Positions 34,250 through 35,960 of a stretch of DNA of 35,960 nucleotides are shown here, piece by piece; within the stretch, counting starts at the first letter, position 1, and each line of letters opens with the position of its first letter. Below the pieces are notes generated by a model. The model ran no database searches and was not told the origin of the DNA. It saw only the letters and a program-made list of their open reading frames with translations. The position numbers were made by a program, and so were the translations under genes. The stretch is from assembly GCA_029279965.1 (NCBI GenBank), contig JAJUHJ010000020.1, positions 1 through 35,960 of the forward strand, written 5' to 3'. Source of the DNA: Phyllobacteriaceae bacterium. Its GTDB lineage: Bacteria > Pseudomonadota > Alphaproteobacteria > Rhizobiales > Rhizobiaceae.

Positions 34250-34641
34250 TGCCTGGGAGAGGGATAGAAATTCGCGACGCCCATTTTCCGGGGCGCGCCC
34301 CCATCGAAGCCTATGGCAATGGCGGGTTTCGCTTCGCGGAAATGTCGCATCGCGGCTCGCTTCTGTGCCTCCCCTCCGGCATTTACGGCTGGGAGGCGCA
34401 GAGTTCGGAGGCGTTGCAGAATGCCGATTTCGCCCGCACGATTGCGGAGGCCGGTGAGATTGAACTCTTGCTCGTGGGAACCGGAACCATGCTGAGGCCA
34501 TTGCCGGCGGAACTGCGTGAAACGTTGCGAGGGGCTGGAATGGCCGTCGAGACGATGTCCACCGGAGCCGCCGTACGCACGTTCAACGTGCTTCTGGCAG
34601 AGGATCGGGCGGTGGCCGCGGCGCTGATCGCCGTCGAATAG
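34249..34641 (+). CDS. Mth938-like (DUF498) protein, NDUFAF3-family
   Basis: A 130-residue single-domain protein of the Mth938/AAMDC family, to which human NDUFAF3, an assembly factor of respiratory complex I, belongs. Visible features are PIEAYGNGGFRF (18-29), the LLVGTGTMLRPLP turn (74-86) and GMAVETMSTGAAVRTFNVLLAEDRAVAAALI (96-126), which match the family core. The ATG shares a base with the secDF stop, so it is coupled to it. The gene after it resembles another complex I assembly factor. A role in complex I or membrane-protein insertion is inferred from family and position. Confidence 0.88.
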   Translation: MPGRGIEIRDAHFPGRAPIEAYGNGGFRFAEMSHRGSLLCLPSGIYGWEAQSSEALQNADFARTIAEAGEIELLLVGTGTMLRPLPAELRETLRGAGMAVETMSTGAAVRTFNVLLAEDRAVAAALIAVE

Positions 34642-34642
34642 G

Positions 34643-35479
34643 ATGACACCTGCGCAAGCCGAGGTGTTCTCAATCGTCCGCCTGGCCGACTCCGACCGTT
34701 ATCTCGCAACGCTCTATGCGCCGTCAGAAAGGCGTGGCGCGCTGTTCGCGCTTTATGCTTTCAACGCGGAGATCGCAGCCGTCCGCGATCGCATCCATGA
34801 ACCGCTACCCGGCGAAATCCGCCTGCAATGGTGGCGGGACGCGTTGGATGATCCCACCGCCGCCGCCGGGCATCCCGTTGCTGCCGAACTGCTTGAGGCA
34901 ATCCGGGCATATCATTTGCCCGTCGAGACTTTCGGGAACATGATCGAGGCGCGGATATTCGATCTCTATGACGATCCGATGCCCAGCCGTACGGATCTGG
35001 AAGGCTATTGCGGCGAGACCGCCGGTGCACTGATCCAGCTTTGCGCGCTGGTGCTTGACGCGGATGCCGCCATCGCTTCTGCCGCCGCTGCCGGTCACGC
35101 GGGATGCGCGCAGGCAATTGTCGGACTTTTGCGCATGCTGCCCATCCATCGCCGCCGTGGCCAATGCTATATTCCGGTCGATATTCTGCAGGCTGTTGGC
35201 ACGAGCCGTGACGCCTTTGTTTTGGGGGAAGACCGGGCCAGCGCTGCGCGGGCCGTTGCGGCTATGGCTGCGCTCGCAAGAGAACACCTGACGGCTTTTC
35301 AGCAAGCGGCGGGCGCGCTTCCCGCTTCCATTCGTCCGGCCTATCTGCCACTCGCGCTTACCGGTGCCTATCTCGACCGCATCCAGTCGGGCCGCTTCGA
35401 TCCGCTGGAAGAAAGCGGAGCCATTTCGCCCTGGCGCAAGCATTGGCTCCTGCTCAGGCGCGCCCGAAGCGGCTGGTGA
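34643..35479 (+). CDS. squalene/phytoene-synthase-fold protein, NDUFAF6-like
   Basis: A 278-residue protein with the trans-isoprenyl diphosphate synthase fold. It is often annotated as phytoene synthase, but the Asp-rich substrate motifs are missing: the first reads LYAFNAEIAAVRDRI (37-51) without a D-x-x-x-D. The HAGCAQAIVGLLRMLPIHRRRGQCYIPVDIL-type segment (about 152-182) closely parallels the mitochondrial complex I assembly factor NDUFAF6. EIRLQWWRDAL (58-68) is also shared. An isoprenoid-synthase activity is thus unlikely, and a complex I assembly role more so. It starts 1 bp after the Mth938-like gene and is followed by a terminator. Confidence 0.88.
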   Translation: MTPAQAEVFSIVRLADSDRYLATLYAPSERRGALFALYAFNAEIAAVRDRIHEPLPGEIRLQWWRDALDDPTAAAGHPVAAELLEAIRAYHLPVETFGNMIEARIFDLYDDPMPSRTDLEGYCGETAGALIQLCALVLDADAAIASAAAAGHAGCAQAIVGLLRMLPIHRRRGQCYIPVDILQAVGTSRDAFVLGEDRASAARAVAAMAALAREHLTAFQQAAGALPASIRPAYLPLALTGAYLDRIQSGRFDPLEESGAISPWRKHWLLLRRARSGW

Positions 35480-35514
35480 CTTGTGATAGCAGCGAGTTGC
35501 GCCCCAATTCCGCC

Positions 35515-35545
35515 CGCCTTTTTGCTCACGGGAGGCGTTTTCTTT
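35515..35545 (+). terminator. terminator of the yajC-secDF operon
   Basis: CGCCT (35515-35519) pairs with AGGCG (35533-35537), followed by TTTTCTTT. It lies 35 bp after the last operon gene and before the next start codon. The stem is short and the loop long, so its strength is moderate. Confidence 0.48.
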
Positions 35546-35574
35546 AGGTTTAAGAAATTGCAGAAGGATTCGGG

Positions 35575-35960
35575 ATGGTGGCGGTGGTGGGAGATAAGGA
35601 TGCGGGGACCGGCTGGGGCGCTGTTCTGAGGGAAATGTTCGTTGGTGCGCGCGCCGCAACCCTTCGTTTTCCGGTGACCACGCTTTTTCTGCTGGCAGCT
35701 GCGGTTCAGGCGAACCTCATTGCGGCGGATATAAACCTTCTATCGGAAAACGAAGGCGGATCCGATCTCAATTTTCCCCTGGTGATGGGGCTCGCAGCCG
35801 GCGCGATGGCCAGCCTTGCGGCGACGCTCAATGGGGAGGCGAGGGGCCATTCGCTGTTGGCAAGGATGCTTGCGGCCTTTGCCGCCGGCGTTCCGGCCTG
35901 CATCGTCATCACCCTCTCAGAGCCGTTTCTTACCGTGGAATGGACATTGATGCTTGCCCT
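35575..35960 (+). CDS. probable DUF4153 membrane protein, 3'-truncated by window edge
   Basis: An open frame runs from an ATG with AAGGA 6 nt before it to the end of the window without a stop (128 full codons). The visible part has a short N-terminus, then hydrophobic segments beginning LRFPVTTLFLLAAAVQANLI (residues ~31-50), FPLVMGLAAGAMASLAATL and MLAAFAAGVPACIVITL. The RFPVT-type opening and the succession of helices resemble DUF4153 proteins, large inner-membrane proteins of unknown function. The family name is tentative because most of the gene lies outside. It is separated from the preceding operon by a terminator. Confidence 0.65.
   Translation, partial: MVAVVGDKDAGTGWGAVLREMFVGARAATLRFPVTTLFLLAAAVQANLIAADINLLSENEGGSDLNFPLVMGLAAGAMASLAATLNGEARGHSLLARMLAAFAAGVPACIVITLSEPFLTVEWTLMLA

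Noticed and set aside
34643-35479. Annotation as phytoene synthase (crtB)
   Set aside because: The Asp-rich diphosphate-binding motifs are missing and no carotenoid genes are adjacent; NDUFAF6-like is the better fit.

Overview
The window is a gene-dense stretch of about 36 kb of alphaproteobacterial chromosome, most probably from the Hyphomicrobiales (Rhizobiales), near the Phyllobacteriaceae/Brucellaceae. The grounds are the purC-purS-purQ...purL-bolA-grxD order, the single-chain SecDF after yajC, a DUF1476 ATP-synthase inhibitor gene, and two copies of a roughly 100-nt two-hairpin repeat that resembles the Rhizobium intergenic mosaic elements (RIME). GC is high and coding density about 90%. 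I see no rRNA, tRNA, CRISPR, phage or transposase, and no insertion sequence. The taxon is inferred from gene content only.

Layout. 1-4.6 kb (+): the end of ilvA, a DUF1697 gene, an RhlE-type DEAD-box helicase behind a structured leader, and a cysteine synthase closed by a terminator. 4.6-6.4 kb (-): a Bcr/CflA-type MFS exporter and a monothiol glutaredoxin. 6.7-12.6 kb: BolA and the purine genes purL, purQ, purS and purC on the minus strand. A DUF4242 gene on the plus strand separates BolA from the glutaredoxin. A lipoprotein gene, a membrane-protein gene and one repeat copy separate purQ from purL. 12.8-15.2 kb: the DUF1476 ATP-synthase inhibitor, an RBBP9/YdeN hydrolase and two divergent VOC-fold proteins. 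15.3-16.7 kb (-): purB, whose last seven codons and stop lie inside the second repeat copy.

16.7-20.1 kb (-): a compact set of a substrate-binding protein, a DmpA/P1-family peptidase, a secreted DUF2259 protein and a small membrane protein. A strong 28-bp palindrome separates it from the divergent 20.2-26.6 kb (+) block: flavin reductase, MoxR-type AAA+ ATPase, CoxE-type VWA protein, two XdhC-family proteins, a molybdopterin-binding/MobA-like fusion and a secreted alpha/beta hydrolase. The block looks like a molybdenum-hydroxylase maturation set, but no structural hydroxylase gene is present. 26.5-31.1 kb: a secreted DUF1176-like protein, a MATE exporter, a second exported alpha/beta hydrolase and a DUF815 ATPase.

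31.3-35.5 kb (+): a tight run of yajC, secDF, an Mth938-like gene (family of the mitochondrial complex I assembly factor NDUFAF3) and a squalene/phytoene-synthase-fold gene resembling NDUFAF6. It links membrane-protein insertion with respiratory complex I assembly. The window ends inside a probable DUF4153 membrane protein gene. Most of the window is ordinary core genome. The parts most worth a second look are the repeat that ends purB, the orphan molybdenum-enzyme maturation block, and the secDF/complex I cassette.
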